In this document: one piece after another, positions 1 through 9,081 of the stretch | Layout: each line of letters starts with the position of its first letter | How positions within the stretch are numbered: position 1 is the first letter of the stretch | Assembly (NCBI RefSeq): GCF_000416235.1 | Contig: NZ_ATLO01000004.1 | Span: 62,001 to 126,000 of the forward strand | From: Pseudomonas sp. CFII64 | GTDB taxonomy: Bacteria > Pseudomonadota > Gammaproteobacteria > Pseudomonadales > Pseudomonadaceae | Direction of reading: 5' to 3' | Length of the DNA: 64,000 nucleotides | Notes under the pieces: generated by a model | The model's database searches: none | Seen by the model: the letters and a program-made list of their open reading frames with translations, nothing else | Told to the model about the DNA's origin: nothing | Program-made: the position numbers and the translations under genes

Positions 1-1361
1 GGCGTGCGATTGCCGCCCCATTGATCCGGGGTCTGGTTGCCCATCGGCAGGTAAAGCATGCCCAGCTTTTCATCGACCGCGAACATCGACCACATGTTGG
101 GCGAGTTGCGGGTGTACTTCTGGCCCTCGGCAAGCGGCGTGGTGTCGTCCGGATTGCCACTGTCCCAGTTCCACACCAGACGGCCGGTGTGGACGTCGAA
201 CGCACGGATCACGCCGGAAGGCTCGTCTACCGAAACGTTATCGGTGACGTGGCCGCCGATAACCACCAGATCCTTGGTCACCGCGGGTGGCGAAGTGGAG
301 TAGTAACCGCCAGGTGCGAAGGTGCCGATATTGGCGCTCAGGTCGATGGCGCCTTTGTTGCCGAAGTCTTCACAGACTTTGCCGGTGTCGGCGTTCAGCG
401 CGATCAGGCGCGTGTCGGCAGTTGGCAGGAAGATACGACGTGGGCAAGCGTTGCTGCCGTTAGTCGCGACGGCCGGAGTGGCCGGGCTTTGCGCTGGCGC
501 TGCGGCATAAGCGGCATCATCGTGATACGACACGCCACGGCAGGTCATGTGCGCCCAACCTTTGAAGTTGGCGGCATTCTGGGTGCTGATTTTTGGATCG
601 TAGCGCCAGATTTCCTTGCCGGTATCCGGATCCAGCGCGATCACCTGGCTGTGCGGCGTGCAGACATACAGCATGCCGTTGACCTTGAGCGGGGTGTTTT
701 CCGCCGTGGTTTCGCCTGGGTCGTTCGGGCCAGGGATATCGCCGGTGCGATAGGTCCAGGCCGGAACCAGCTTGTTGGCGTTTTCCGGAGTGATCTGCGC
801 CAGCGGCGAATAGCGGTCACCGAAAGCCGTACGACCATAGGACTGCCAGTCACCGTCGGGCATGGCCGGTGCGGTGTTGCTGGTGCCCGCGGTGTCGCGG
901 TCCAGTTGACCCTTGATTTCGCCAGGGTGGGTGAACTGGCTGGCCAGCGCGGCAACACCGGCCAGCACCACGGCCACGCTCAACGCGCCGGTCGCCAGGC
1001 CGCCGGGTTGGCCACGCAGCACTGGGCGGCGGAACCAAGGCAGCAACAAGACGATACCCAGGGCAAACCACAACGCCAGACGCGGCACCAGTTGCCACCA
1101 ATCCAGGCCGACTTCCCACAAGGCCCAGACGGTGCTCGCAAACAGAATCACTGCATACAGACCCAGGGCAGCGCGGCGTCCGGTGATGAGCAGCAGGCCC
1201 GTCACGGCGAAACCGATACCGGCCAGCAGGTAATACAACGAACCGCCCAGTTGCAGGAGTTTGACACCCCCCGCCAACATGATCAGGCCCATCAACAAGA
1301 TCACCAGCCCGAGCAACGTCGGTAGCAAGCGATATCGACTGAAAGCACCATCAGTGCTCAT
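1..1361 (-). CDS. gcd: Membrane-bound PQQ-dependent glucose dehydrogenase, N-terminal part (cut by window edge)
   Basis: Quinoprotein that oxidises glucose to gluconolactone in the periplasm and passes electrons to ubiquinone. The visible 453 residues begin MSTDGAFSRYRLLPTL. About five hydrophobic helices follow (roughly residues 10-140), then the start of the PQQ beta-propeller with repeats such as VIALDPDTGKEIWRYDP and LIALNADTGKVCEDFG. The family is about 800 residues, so the C-terminal half lies outside the window. The ATG at 1361 is preceded by a GGAG ribosome site. It lies 131 bases downstream of the oprB stop on the same strand, so porin and dehydrogenase probably form one glucose-uptake and oxidation unit. 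Recognition is firm from the N-terminal membrane domain joined to the quinoprotein domain. Confidence 0.95.
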   Translation of the reverse strand, partial: MSTDGAFSRYRLLPTLLGLVILLMGLIMLAGGVKLLQLGGSLYYLLAGIGFAVTGLLLITGRRAALGLYAVILFASTVWALWEVGLDWWQLVPRLALWFALGIVLLLPWFRRPVLRGQPGGLATGALSVAVVLAGVAALASQFTHPGEIKGQLDRDTAGTSNTAPAMPDGDWQSYGRTAFGDRYSPLAQITPENANKLVPAWTYRTGDIPGPNDPGETTAENTPLKVNGMLYVCTPHSQVIALDPDTGKEIWRYDPKISTQNAANFKGWAHMTCRGVSYHDDAAYAAAPAQSPATPAVATNGSNACPRRIFLPTADTRLIALNADTGKVCEDFGNKGAIDLSANIGTFAPGGYYSTSPPAVTKDLVVIGGHVTDNVSVDEPSGVIRAFDVHTGRLVWNWDSGNPDDTTPLAEGQKYTRNSPNMWSMFAVDEKLGMLYLPMGNQTPDQWGGNRT

Positions 1362-1492
1362 AGTGTGAATCTCCGTGACAGTTAAGTGATTGAAACTTTT
1401 ATATTCGTGACGCCGATTCCTGACGAATCGTGTGGCGATACTTTGACGCTAGTTGCTGAAACCTATTACCGACAGTTCAAATCAACCGTTGG

Positions 1493-2884
1493 TCAGAACG
1501 ACGACTGGATTTTCAAGCCCGCGACCAGCGCGTCGTCGACCTTGTCCACACCGCCCGGATGACGGATGAACTGCAGGTTGGGACGCACGGTCAGCCAGTG
1601 GGTGACGTGCACGCCGTAATACAGCTCGGCGTTGTATTCAGTATCCTGCAGCGGCATGAAGGCCGGGTCGCTGTAGTCGTAGACCGCCGCTGCCCGATTT
1701 TGTGCGTCCGTGTTTTTGCGGTACGCCGGGTTGACGTGAATGCGCGCGATGGCCAGACCGATGTCGTCCTGCGGGCGGGCATCGAACGGACCTTTGTAGA
1801 AGCCGCCGAGTGCCACATAGTTGTCGACCCTGTTGGTTTTCTTGTCGTGCAGCGTGCCGTTGACGAACAGGCTGAGGCCGCGACTGGAATCGCCATCGAC
1901 GGCGGTGACTTGCTGACGCAGGTTCAGCCACAGGCCGTGTTTGCTCGAAGCGCTGCGATAGGCGCCATCGGTGGCGGCTGCTGACTGACCATTGCTGTTC
2001 TTGTACACATCCTGGCTGTCGGCGGTGCTGTAGTAATAACCGGCGCGGTATTCGCCTGGCAGGCCGGCAACTTTTGGCGACCACACCAGTTCAACCGGCA
2101 ATACCGCGCCTTGGGTGCCGCTGCCGCTGAGCTTGAAGCCGTTGTCGTTTTCCAGGTTCGAGGGGTTCTGCTCGAACACGCCGATCTGCGCAAAGAATTC
2201 AGGCGTCAGCTGATATTTAACGCGCATGGCCCATTGGCTGATCGGCCAGTTGTAGACGATGCCGCCGTCCCAGTTGCCGACCTGGGAGCCGCATAACGCC
2301 AGGTTCTGGAAGTCGCACGGGAAGGTGCCGAAATCTTCGCCCTGATTAAAACGGCCGAGCTTGATGCTCAAGGCCTGATCAAGGAATTTCTGCTGGTACC
2401 ACATCTGCGTCAGGCGGGTAACGCTGCCTCGGCCCCAGACTTCCTGGGACGACGAAAGCGTGCCGGTGCGCGGATCGCCGACGCGGTCATTACTGATGTT
2501 GTCGCCATTACGATTGCTGACCGTCAGCTGGAACTCGGCATCGTGCCAGCCGAGAATCTTCTGCAGATCAAGGTGCGCGCCCAATGCCCATTGATCGCTG
2601 TAACGAACGGCTTTGTCATGGTTGTAACCGCCATGCAGGTTGGAGCCCGTCTCGGAGGTGTAGTCCAGCTTGAAGTCATACCCTTGCTGCGCAAGCTCAC
2701 TGCGCTTGCCATTCCAGTCGCCCAGCATCCAGGGCGAGTCGGCATCGAATGCGGGTGCTGCCTGCGCGCAAGTCGCAAGCCCCAGTGCCAGCAGGCCGCA
2801 AACGCCATGGATGGTTTGCAGGCGCGACACAGCAGGCACGGCGATGGCAGCAGATCGTCTCGGGTAATCGGACATTAGGAGCAT
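1493..2884 (-). CDS. oprB: Carbohydrate-selective outer membrane porin OprB
   Basis: Outer membrane beta-barrel that lets glucose and other sugars into the periplasm. The protein has a long signal peptide ending CAQA/APAF, then the OprB family start DADSPWMLGDWNGKRSEL. Alternating aromatic and polar barrel strands follow, and the chain ends in a terminal phenylalanine (KIQSSF), the usual barrel assembly signal. The start is either ATG 2884 or ATG 2875, three codons apart (MLLMSDYPRR); neither has a strong ribosome site. A longer in-frame extension upstream has no support. It sits upstream of gcd in the same orientation, which fits a periplasmic glucose pathway. Length about 463 residues is normal for the family. 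Confidence 0.93.
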   Translation of the reverse strand: MLLMSDYPRRSAAIAVPAVSRLQTIHGVCGLLALGLATCAQAAPAFDADSPWMLGDWNGKRSELAQQGYDFKLDYTSETGSNLHGGYNHDKAVRYSDQWALGAHLDLQKILGWHDAEFQLTVSNRNGDNISNDRVGDPRTGTLSSSQEVWGRGSVTRLTQMWYQQKFLDQALSIKLGRFNQGEDFGTFPCDFQNLALCGSQVGNWDGGIVYNWPISQWAMRVKYQLTPEFFAQIGVFEQNPSNLENDNGFKLSGSGTQGAVLPVELVWSPKVAGLPGEYRAGYYYSTADSQDVYKNSNGQSAAATDGAYRSASSKHGLWLNLRQQVTAVDGDSSRGLSLFVNGTLHDKKTNRVDNYVALGGFYKGPFDARPQDDIGLAIARIHVNPAYRKNTDAQNRAAAVYDYSDPAFMPLQDTEYNAELYYGVHVTHWLTVRPNLQFIRHPGGVDKVDDALVAGLKIQSSF

Positions 2885-3247
2885 TCTTTTTAAGTTATTG
2901 AGTGAGGGTCGAAAGCGGCATCTCGCACCTGAAGAAACGAGAGAAGGAAGCGAAAAAACAGGATTAATCGATTCAGCCGTTGAGGATGGCAATGATAGGG
3001 GGCTAACGACTCAGCAAACAGCGGGGAAATTGACATGGATCATTGCGAGGGCTGCAACAGTGAGCTTGAGGGGCGACCGCGATGTCCTCCGCGCACACTA
3101 TTTCAGGACAACTCCTACACTTTTGATGGGCATTAGCAGTGCGACAATCGGCAGCCTTCGCACGCTAAGCTCTTCCCGCTGTCAGAAGGCTCGGCTAAGG
3201 TGCGCAGCTCTTTGAAACGCCCTTGCTCATCAACTCGAAGGTTCCGC
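2885..3247. other. Divergent intergenic region, oprB / VF530 gene
   Basis: About 360 bases without a convincing gene. They must hold the promoters of oprB (leftward) and the small gene at 3248 (rightward). The only structured element seen is an AGGA-N4-TCCT palindrome at 3105-3116, listed separately. Confidence 0.6.
3105..3116 (-). promoter_or_regulatory. AGGA-N4-TCCT palindrome (possible regulator site)
   Basis: On the minus strand this reads GTAGGAGTTGTCCTGAAAT. Nearly the same string, GTAGGAGTTTTCCTGAAAT, occurs at 50442-50460 upstream of the orphan LuxR-type regulator. The shared flanks make chance less likely, but the binding protein is a guess. Confidence 0.35.
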
Positions 3248-3475
3248 ATGACAACACAGCATTCCAATCCTCTGCATGGCGTGACGCTGGAACAGATCCT
3301 CAACGCTCTGGTTGAGCATTACGAGTGGTCCGGCCTGGCTGAGCGCATTGATATTCGCTGCTTCAAGAGCGACCCGAGCATCAAGTCCAGCCTGACGTTT
3401 TTGCGCAAGACGCCCTGGGCTCGGGAAAAGGTCGAAGCGCTGTACGTGAAGTTGCACCGCAGCAAGGGTTGGTAA
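3248..3475 (+). CDS. VF530-type DNA-binding protein, 75 residues
   Basis: Small, strongly conserved cytoplasmic protein. The core [20 protein letters not shown], the later [20 protein letters not shown] and the end [14 protein letters not shown] match the VF530/DUF2132 family, which is annotated as DNA-binding from structure; its cellular role is unknown. The ATG at 3248 is chosen because family members begin a few residues before the conserved block. The next gene starts 41 bases downstream with its own ribosome site. Confidence 0.85.
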   Translation: MTTQHSNPLHGVTLEQILNALVEHYEWSGLAERIDIRCFKSDPSIKSSLTFLRKTPWAREKVEALYVKLHRSKGW

Positions 3476-3516
3476 CTTTGTCCGGGTTGGAGCCTGGGCC
3501 ACAAGGATTAACATCG

Positions 3517-4173
3517 ATGTACGCCGAACACACGCAACCGGCGCAGGGACAGCGCCGCTACACGATCATTGCCGCGAGCCTGGGCTGGTCGGGACTGGTC
3601 ATTCAGCTGTATCTGATTTTCTTCGCGCGCTGGGCAGACGACGCCAGCCTGATTGGCGGATTAGTGCGGTTCTTCAGCTTTTTTACGGTACTGAGCAACA
3701 CGTTGGCGGCGGTGGCCCTGACCTGTGCGCTGAGCCGCAGCACGTCAGCGGCGCAGCGTTTTTTTCGCCATCCCGTGGTGTGCGGCGCGATTGCGACCAG
3801 CATTGTTCTGGTCGGTCTGGCCTACAACATTCTATTGCGCCATTTGTGGCAACCCGAAGGCTGGCAATGGGTCGCGGACGAATTGCTCCACGACGTCATG
3901 CCGCTGATGTTCCTGGGGTATTGGTGGCTGTATGTGCCCAAGGGCGTGTTGCAATTCAGACATGTGCTGCTGTGGATTCTTTATCCAATTGTCTACTTTG
4001 CCTACGTGCTGCTGCGCGGCAATTCCCTCGGCGATTACATGTACCCCTTCATTGATGCGGGAACCATCGGCTTTGCCAGGGCCTTCATCAATGCCGGCGG
4101 GGTATTAGCGGGGTTTGTCGGGGTCGGTTTGTTGTTGGTGGGGGTGGATCGATTCAAGGGGCGTCGGGCGTAA
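3517..4173 (+). CDS. Pr6Pr-family integral membrane protein
   Basis: About 218 residues, almost entirely hydrophobic, with around six predicted membrane helices (for example LGWSGLVIQLYLIFFA, FFSFFTVLSNTLAAVAL and ILYPIVYFAYVLLRG). The helix pattern and the F-x-Y-F-T-x-L-S-N-like stretch (FFSFFTVLSNT) fit the Pr6Pr (FAR-17a/AIG1-like) membrane family of unknown function. The ATG at 3517 is preceded by AAGGA at a good distance; an upstream in-frame start overlaps the previous gene and is less likely. No substrate can be proposed. Confidence 0.75.
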   Translation: MYAEHTQPAQGQRRYTIIAASLGWSGLVIQLYLIFFARWADDASLIGGLVRFFSFFTVLSNTLAAVALTCALSRSTSAAQRFFRHPVVCGAIATSIVLVGLAYNILLRHLWQPEGWQWVADELLHDVMPLMFLGYWWLYVPKGVLQFRHVLLWILYPIVYFAYVLLRGNSLGDYMYPFIDAGTIGFARAFINAGGVLAGFVGVGLLLVGVDRFKGRRA

Positions 4174-4197
4174 ACGCCCGCTCGCTCCAACGGGGAT

Positions 4198-4968
4198 TCA
4201 GCCCTCATCCCGCTCATCAAGCCGCCAGTAACCCGAGCACTTGACCAGCGATTCATCGAGCCCGAATTCGCCGAGCAATACGCGCCGAATCCTGCGTGAC
4301 AACGCCGCTTCGGTGGCGACCCAGGCATACAGCTGGCCTTCGGGCATTTCCAGGCGGCGGGTGACGTCCACCAGGTCTTGCTCGCCGCGCACGATCCAGA
4401 TCACGTCGACTTGCGCCTGGCTCTGGAACACCTGCTGTTCGCCCATATCCGCAACCTCGACCACCACCAGCGCGCAGCGATTGGTCGGCAGGCCTTCAAG
4501 ACGCCGGGCGATGGCGGGCAGCGCGGTCTCGTCGCCGATCAACAGGTAGCTGTCGAACATATCCGGCACGATCATCGAACCACGCGGGCCACCGATGTAC
4601 AAAAACTGCCCCGGTTCGGCCTGTGCGGCCCAGGTGGCGGCCGGACCTTCGCCATGGAGCACGAAGTCGATGTCCAGTTCGCCGCTTTCGGCGTCATAAC
4701 GACGCGGCGTGTAATCGCGCATGGCCGGGCGCGGGCCGTCATCCGGCGCGCCGAGTTGCAGGGTTTCCATCGCTTGCTGTTCTTCTGGGGTACGCGGAAA
4801 AATCAGCTTCACGTGATCGTCGGTTCCCAGGCTGATAAAGCCGGTCAGCTCCGGCCCGTGCAGCGTAATCCGACGCATCTTCGGGGTGATGTCTGTGACG
4901 CGCAGCACCTGCAACTTACGGCGTTTGATTTCATGGCTGACGCGGTGGATCGATTGTTGCGAATTCAT
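4198..4968 (-). CDS. Siderophore-interacting FAD ferric-chelate reductase, YqjH-like
   Basis: Cytoplasmic flavoprotein expected to reduce ferric siderophore complexes with NAD(P)H and so release ferrous iron. The 256 residues contain a beta-barrel FAD domain with the binding motif MRDYTPRRYD near residue 95, the phosphate loop GGPRGSMIVP near 140, and a C-terminal NAD(P)H-like domain ending in the aromatic GYWR segment of the ViuB/YqjH family. Its start overlaps the stop of the PadR-type repressor gene by four bases, so the two are translationally coupled. In Escherichia coli the same pair (YqjI repressor, YqjH reductase) is divergently arranged; here it is one operon. Confidence 0.88.
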   Translation of the reverse strand: MNSQQSIHRVSHEIKRRKLQVLRVTDITPKMRRITLHGPELTGFISLGTDDHVKLIFPRTPEEQQAMETLQLGAPDDGPRPAMRDYTPRRYDAESGELDIDFVLHGEGPAATWAAQAEPGQFLYIGGPRGSMIVPDMFDSYLLIGDETALPAIARRLEGLPTNRCALVVVEVADMGEQQVFQSQAQVDVIWIVRGEQDLVDVTRRLEMPEGQLYAWVATEAALSRRIRRVLLGEFGLDESLVKCSGYWRLDERDEG

Positions 4969-5549
4969 ACCGACTTCTCCGAACCTTGAGGGCCATCGAC
5001 GATGGCTTTGGCGGTGTTATTGAGCAGGTCGCGAACCCGCAGGATTTCCTCGGGGCTCCAGCGGCCATCATGCAGATGCATGGCGTGACGCAGATTGTTC
5101 ACGGCTTCATGGATTTCCGGCGGCCGTTCGTGACCTCGCAAGGAACGCTTGCTGACGTCGATGCGCATGCGGACGCCGTCCAGCGCCACGGCTTGCTCGG
5201 TCAGTGACGCGCGACCCGTCTCAGTGATGGCGTAGTGTTTTTTGCCGCCGTGAGCGCTGCCTTCGATCAATTCGCTTTCTTCAAGAAAGGTCAGGGTTGG
5301 ATAAATCACGCCGGGGCTCGGGCTGTAGGCGCCATCGAACATGCTTTCAATCTGACGGATCAGGTCGTAGCCGTGGGATGGCTGTTCGGCGATCAGCGCC
5401 AGCAACAGCAATTTCAGATCCCCCGGCGCAAACACCCGAGGCCCACGGCCACCGCGTTCGCCGCGAGGACGCTTTTCAAAACCGTCACGACCTTCGCCGT
5501 GGTCGCGGTGATGGGGGCGGTGTTCATTGTGGTGATGGTCATCACGCAT
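4965..5549 (-). CDS. PadR-family metal-responsive repressor, YqjI-like
   Basis: Transcriptional repressor of about 194 residues. It starts with a histidine-rich metal-binding arm (MRDDHHHNEHRPHHRDHGEG). The PadR winged helix follows, with the typical PSHGYDLIRQIE and YSPSPGVIYPTLTFLEE blocks near residues 60-100, and then a C-terminal dimerisation helix. The ATG at 5549 has a GGAGATAGAGAA ribosome site; the longer reading frame has none. The E. coli homologue YqjI is a nickel-responsive repressor of the ferric reductase YqjH. Unlike that protein this arm has no cysteines. A perfect palindrome just upstream (5581-5596) suggests autoregulation of the two-gene operon. Confidence 0.88.
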   Translation of the reverse strand: MRDDHHHNEHRPHHRDHGEGRDGFEKRPRGERGGRGPRVFAPGDLKLLLLALIAEQPSHGYDLIRQIESMFDGAYSPSPGVIYPTLTFLEESELIEGSAHGGKKHYAITETGRASLTEQAVALDGVRMRIDVSKRSLRGHERPPEIHEAVNNLRHAMHLHDGRWSPEEILRVRDLLNNTAKAIVDGPQGSEKSV

Positions 5550-5580
5550 TTCTCTATCTCCTGTGCAAGTTAGATATACC

Positions 5581-5596
5581 TTAAGATATATCTTAA
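5581..5596. promoter_or_regulatory. Perfect 16-base palindrome, probable PadR/YqjI operator
   Basis: TTAAGATATATCTTAA is its own reverse complement. It lies 32 bases upstream of the repressor start and is preceded by a related half site, TTAGATATACC, at about 5571. AT-rich ATATATCTTAA-like palindromes are typical PadR-family operators, so this should be the autorepression site. Confidence 0.7.
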
Positions 5597-5641
5597 TCAT
5601 TGCGCAAGAGATAAAGACGAACGGTTCTCATCTGCCACATT

Positions 5642-5733
5642 CCGTTGGAGTGAGGCTTGCCCGCGAATCAGACGCCTCGGTGGACCAGAGCTATCGCGTT
5701 ATCGCTTTTCGCGGGCAAGCCTCGCTCCAACGG
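5642..5733. repeat. REP pair (inverted), GGCTTGCCCGCGAA type
   Basis: Inverted arms CCGTTGGAGTGAGGCTTGCC and GGCAAGCCTCGCTCCAACGG are separated by about 40 bases. A second copy of this type is at 37092-37177. The left part of the element ends where the penicillin-binding protein gene stops, so the repeat supplies the end of that reading frame. Confidence 0.85.
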
Positions 5734-8700
5734 GGCCGTCGGCGCACTGCATTGCGTATGCGCGCCCGGTTCAAGATACGGACTCAGGATCGGCGCCATG
5801 CCCTTGAGCACTTGCACCGGCAGTGCCGAGGTGAAGCGAAATCCTTCCGCGGCCTTGCCGGGCACGAAGGCGGTAAGCGTGCCGAAGTGGTTGTCGCCCA
5901 GATAAAACACGAACGTCGCCGTGCGGTTTATCGCCCGGGAGCTGAGGATGCGACCGCCCGCGCCGATGCTTTCGATGCGGTTGTCGCCGGTGCCGGTTTT
6001 ACCGCCCATTGCCAGCGGGCTGCCATCCGGTAATTTGAAACTGCCCTGCACGCGCTTGGCTGTGCCGCCGTCCACCACTTGCGACAAGGCTTCACGCATG
6101 GCCGCCGCCACTTCGGACGGCAATACGCGCTTGCCAAGCTCCGGGTTGTTGGCCAGCCGCGTTTCATAGGGCGTGTCGGCGGCAAAATGCAGGCTGTCGA
6201 TGCGCAAGGTCGGCAAGCGGATGCCATCGTTCTGGATGATCCCGATCAACTCCGCCAACGCCGCAGGACGGTCCCCCGAGCTGCCGATTGCGGTCGCCAG
6301 GGAAGGCACCAGATGATCGAACGGGTAGCCGACCCGCTGCCAGCGTTGATGGATATCGAGGAACGCTTCGATCTCCAGCATGGTGCGGATGCGGCTGTCG
6401 CGAGCGCTTTTATGCCGGCTTTTGAACAGCCAGCCGTAGACTTCCTGACGTTCGAAATGGCTGGCCGTCACCGCATCCTTGAACTGCGCCTCCGGGTTTT
6501 TCAGGAGATAACCCACCAGCCACAGATCCAGCGGGTGAACCCTGGCGATATAGCCCTGATCCGGCAAGTCGTAGGCGCCCGGGCCGTAGCTCTGATACAG
6601 CTCGGCCAGGCGCTTTTCGCTCAGCCTGGGGCCGATTTTTTCTTCGGCCATGTGCGCCCGGACAAACGAGTTGAACGCCGTCTGATCGGCTTCCGGCAGC
6701 AAATAGCGATGAACGGCCGCCAGCCGTGGCGCTGTGGGATGAACGCCATCAAGGAACGTGTCAAGCCGCTCCTGGGTGGTCTTGTCCTTGTAGCGTTTCC
6801 AGAATCGCAGCAGAAAAACCGAGCCTTCCCGATCCGCGAAGCGGGCGAGGTATTCCTGGCGGCGCGGGTTGTCATCGTCCTTGAGCAGCTCGGCGCTGTT
6901 GCTGGGTGCCTGGTACGTGCTGTAACGCACCAGATCGCGCATCAGGCGAATGAACGGCAAGTTGATCGACTCGCGCAACGCCTCGCGCAGCGTCGGGTTG
7001 CGCCCGTTATCTTCTTTGCGGAAATTGTTGAAGTGATGCAGGCCTCCGCCGGTGAAAAACCGCTCGCCTGGGCTCGCCGAGTAATGCCGATCCAGGGCCG
7101 CAGAAAGCATCTTCGACACGCTGCGATCCTTGTTCTGCGCCAGATAATCCACCGCCCAGCGAGTCAGGCGATCCTGCTCTTCCACCGGGGTTTTACTCAG
7201 TTGCGCCGAGGTCAGCCCGGCGTAGCGCCCGTGCAACTCGGCGATCATCTCCAGATACGTCGTCAGCACCCGCATCTTCGCCGTCGATCCGAGTTCCAGC
7301 TTGCTGCCTTCGTTGATGTCGAACGGCTGGTCGGTGCTGTCGGTCTGCACCCGCACCCGCGATCCGTCCGGGCCCCGCTCGAACAGGGTAAAGCTGTAAC
7401 GCACCTGCGCGGTACTGGCGGGCGTCAGCAAGCGCTCGCCCAATAATCCGACGTTCGCTGCGAAAGCCGGGTCGGCCAGATCGCGCAGGTACTGGCCAAC
7501 GCGCGCCTGCAACTCGCTTTGCAAGGTGGTGGTGGCTGACAGGTCCAGACGATCCAGATCATAAAGCGGGCGATTGAGCATCCCCGACAGGCGACTGCGC
7601 GCCACACTGATGCCCTTGTTGGTTTCAATCGGCTGAATGGTCGGCTGCTGAATCCAGTTACGGTAGGTGACCGTGCTGTTCAGCGCCGCATCCGCCAGAC
7701 GCTGATCAATGACTTTATTCTGCGCCAGCAGGCGGATATGGCTATCGGTCAGGTCAGCCAATTCCGCGCGGCCCTTGGCCAGATAGTGCGACGGACGTCG
7801 CTGGGCGATCACCAATGAGAGCACTTCACGCAACGCCAGGCCACGCGCCGCCAGACTTTGTGGGTCGCTGGCGGTGGACGCCAGTAACTGGTTGGTGCGC
7901 ACGAAATCCGCGCCGTACCAGACCCGCAACCCTTCGGCCAACCCGTGCACTTCGCCATGGCCCGGCACCGCCGACAACGGCACGCTGTTCAAATAATCAC
8001 GCACCACCCGCTGCCGGGCTTGCAGGGTTTGCTCGCCGGGTTGATAGGCGCGCACGCTGGCGGAAACCATCTGTCGCAGCTTCTCCGAGCCCGACTGAGT
8101 CAAGCCATCGGGGGAGTGACGGTATTTTTCCAGCTGTGTGGCCAGCGTGCTGCCGCCTGCCGATTGGCCGGGCAGACCGATCATCTTCGCCAGCTGTGAA
8201 ACCGCAGCCTTGGCAAACCGTGGCCAGTCCACCGCCGGGTTGGCCATTGGCTGCCGCGGGTCCAGCAAATCCCGGTTCTCGATGAACAACAGGCTGTGCA
8301 CCACCAATGGCGGAATTGCGGCATAGCTCGGATAGAACTGCTGCGGGTAGCGGAACTGATAGAGATCGGAACCCCGGCAGTCGGTAATCGACAGCCCGGC
8401 CTGAATCTTCTCTTCGTAAGGCACGAAAAAACCGCGTCGGCCGTAAGCGAGCAGTTCGGGGGAGAAGCGGGTCTGTTCAACGATCAGATAATCGCGCTTG
8501 AGCAGGCGCGGCAGGAACTCATCCAGAGCGGAGTAACCCAGGCGCTTATCAAACGGTCCGTCCCCCGGATACAACACCGCATCGCTGGGGCCAGGTTGCA
8601 GCGAGTAGCTCAGGCTTGCCGAAAATCGGCTGAACTCCCGGGCCTGCAGCCTGGAGGTTCGCGATTCGGTGGCAATGACAAAACCGAACACCACCAGGCC

Positions 8701-8838
8701 CATGACCAGCAACACCCAGAACACGCGCCACGCATTACGCCTGTGGCGAGGGCTTTTCGGCATTGGTGGCTGATTCTGACTGTCCGTGTCCTGAGCAGTC
8801 TGCTTCGTATCGGAATGCCGTAATACACCCATATCCAT
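5668..8838 (-). CDS. Large class A penicillin-binding protein (glycosyltransferase-transpeptidase)
   Basis: Inner-membrane peptidoglycan synthase of about 1056 residues. A signal anchor (VFWVLLVMGLVVFGFVIA) lies near residues 38-55. A GT51 glycosyltransferase domain follows, with ENRDLLDP in place of the usual EDRxF motif and the later GGSTLATQLEK. The transpeptidase domain has GSTAKM (SxxK), ESINLPF (SxN) and GGKTGTGDNR (KTG). The three transpeptidase motifs are intact; the altered first GT51 motif keeps its glutamate. The start is uncertain: ATG 8838 or ATG 8832 (MDMGVL) are favoured over GTG 8874. The last roughly 20 residues (GLPAKSDNAIALVHRGV) are encoded by a REP element and look like a read-in tail. 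It is longer than PBP1A/1B and may be a Pseudomonas-specific paralogue. Confidence 0.88.
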   Translation of the reverse strand: MDMGVLRHSDTKQTAQDTDSQNQPPMPKSPRHRRNAWRVFWVLLVMGLVVFGFVIATESRTSRLQAREFSRFSASLSYSLQPGPSDAVLYPGDGPFDKRLGYSALDEFLPRLLKRDYLIVEQTRFSPELLAYGRRGFFVPYEEKIQAGLSITDCRGSDLYQFRYPQQFYPSYAAIPPLVVHSLLFIENRDLLDPRQPMANPAVDWPRFAKAAVSQLAKMIGLPGQSAGGSTLATQLEKYRHSPDGLTQSGSEKLRQMVSASVRAYQPGEQTLQARQRVVRDYLNSVPLSAVPGHGEVHGLAEGLRVWYGADFVRTNQLLASTASDPQSLAARGLALREVLSLVIAQRRPSHYLAKGRAELADLTDSHIRLLAQNKVIDQRLADAALNSTVTYRNWIQQPTIQPIETNKGISVARSRLSGMLNRPLYDLDRLDLSATTTLQSELQARVGQYLRDLADPAFAANVGLLGERLLTPASTAQVRYSFTLFERGPDGSRVRVQTDSTDQPFDINEGSKLELGSTAKMRVLTTYLEMIAELHGRYAGLTSAQLSKTPVEEQDRLTRWAVDYLAQNKDRSVSKMLSAALDRHYSASPGERFFTGGGLHHFNNFRKEDNGRNPTLREALRESINLPFIRLMRDLVRYSTYQAPSNSAELLKDDDNPRRQEYLARFADREGSVFLLRFWKRYKDKTTQERLDTFLDGVHPTAPRLAAVHRYLLPEADQTAFNSFVRAHMAEEKIGPRLSEKRLAELYQSYGPGAYDLPDQGYIARVHPLDLWLVGYLLKNPEAQFKDAVTASHFERQEVYGWLFKSRHKSARDSRIRTMLEIEAFLDIHQRWQRVGYPFDHLVPSLATAIGSSGDRPAALAELIGIIQNDGIRLPTLRIDSLHFAADTPYETRLANNPELGKRVLPSEVAAAMREALSQVVDGGTAKRVQGSFKLPDGSPLAMGGKTGTGDNRIESIGAGGRILSSRAINRTATFVFYLGDNHFGTLTAFVPGKAAEGFRFTSALPVQVLKGMAPILSPYLEPGAHTQCSAPTAPLERGLPAKSDNAIALVHRGV

Positions 8839-9081
8839 TGGCCCGGTTAAACCTGTTAATCGCACCTGACACAAGCTTAGACGCTGGCAGACGTGGCGGC
8901 AGAAATCTTTGGTCTCAGGAGCGGTAAGGCGCTGGCCGACCCGTTTGTGGGAACGGTCTGTTTATTAACGTAGGTGGCTGACGGCGGGTGGGGCGGGTGA
9001 TTACGTCCGGTTTTGTCAGTGGCTTAAACGCGCTGTGTAAATAATATTTATATATTGACTGAATCTACTCAAGGATTTGCG

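Noticed and set aside
21..1325. Large rightward reading frame opposite gcd
   Set aside because: It is the complement of gcd; GC-rich genes create such shadows. No domain or ribosome site.
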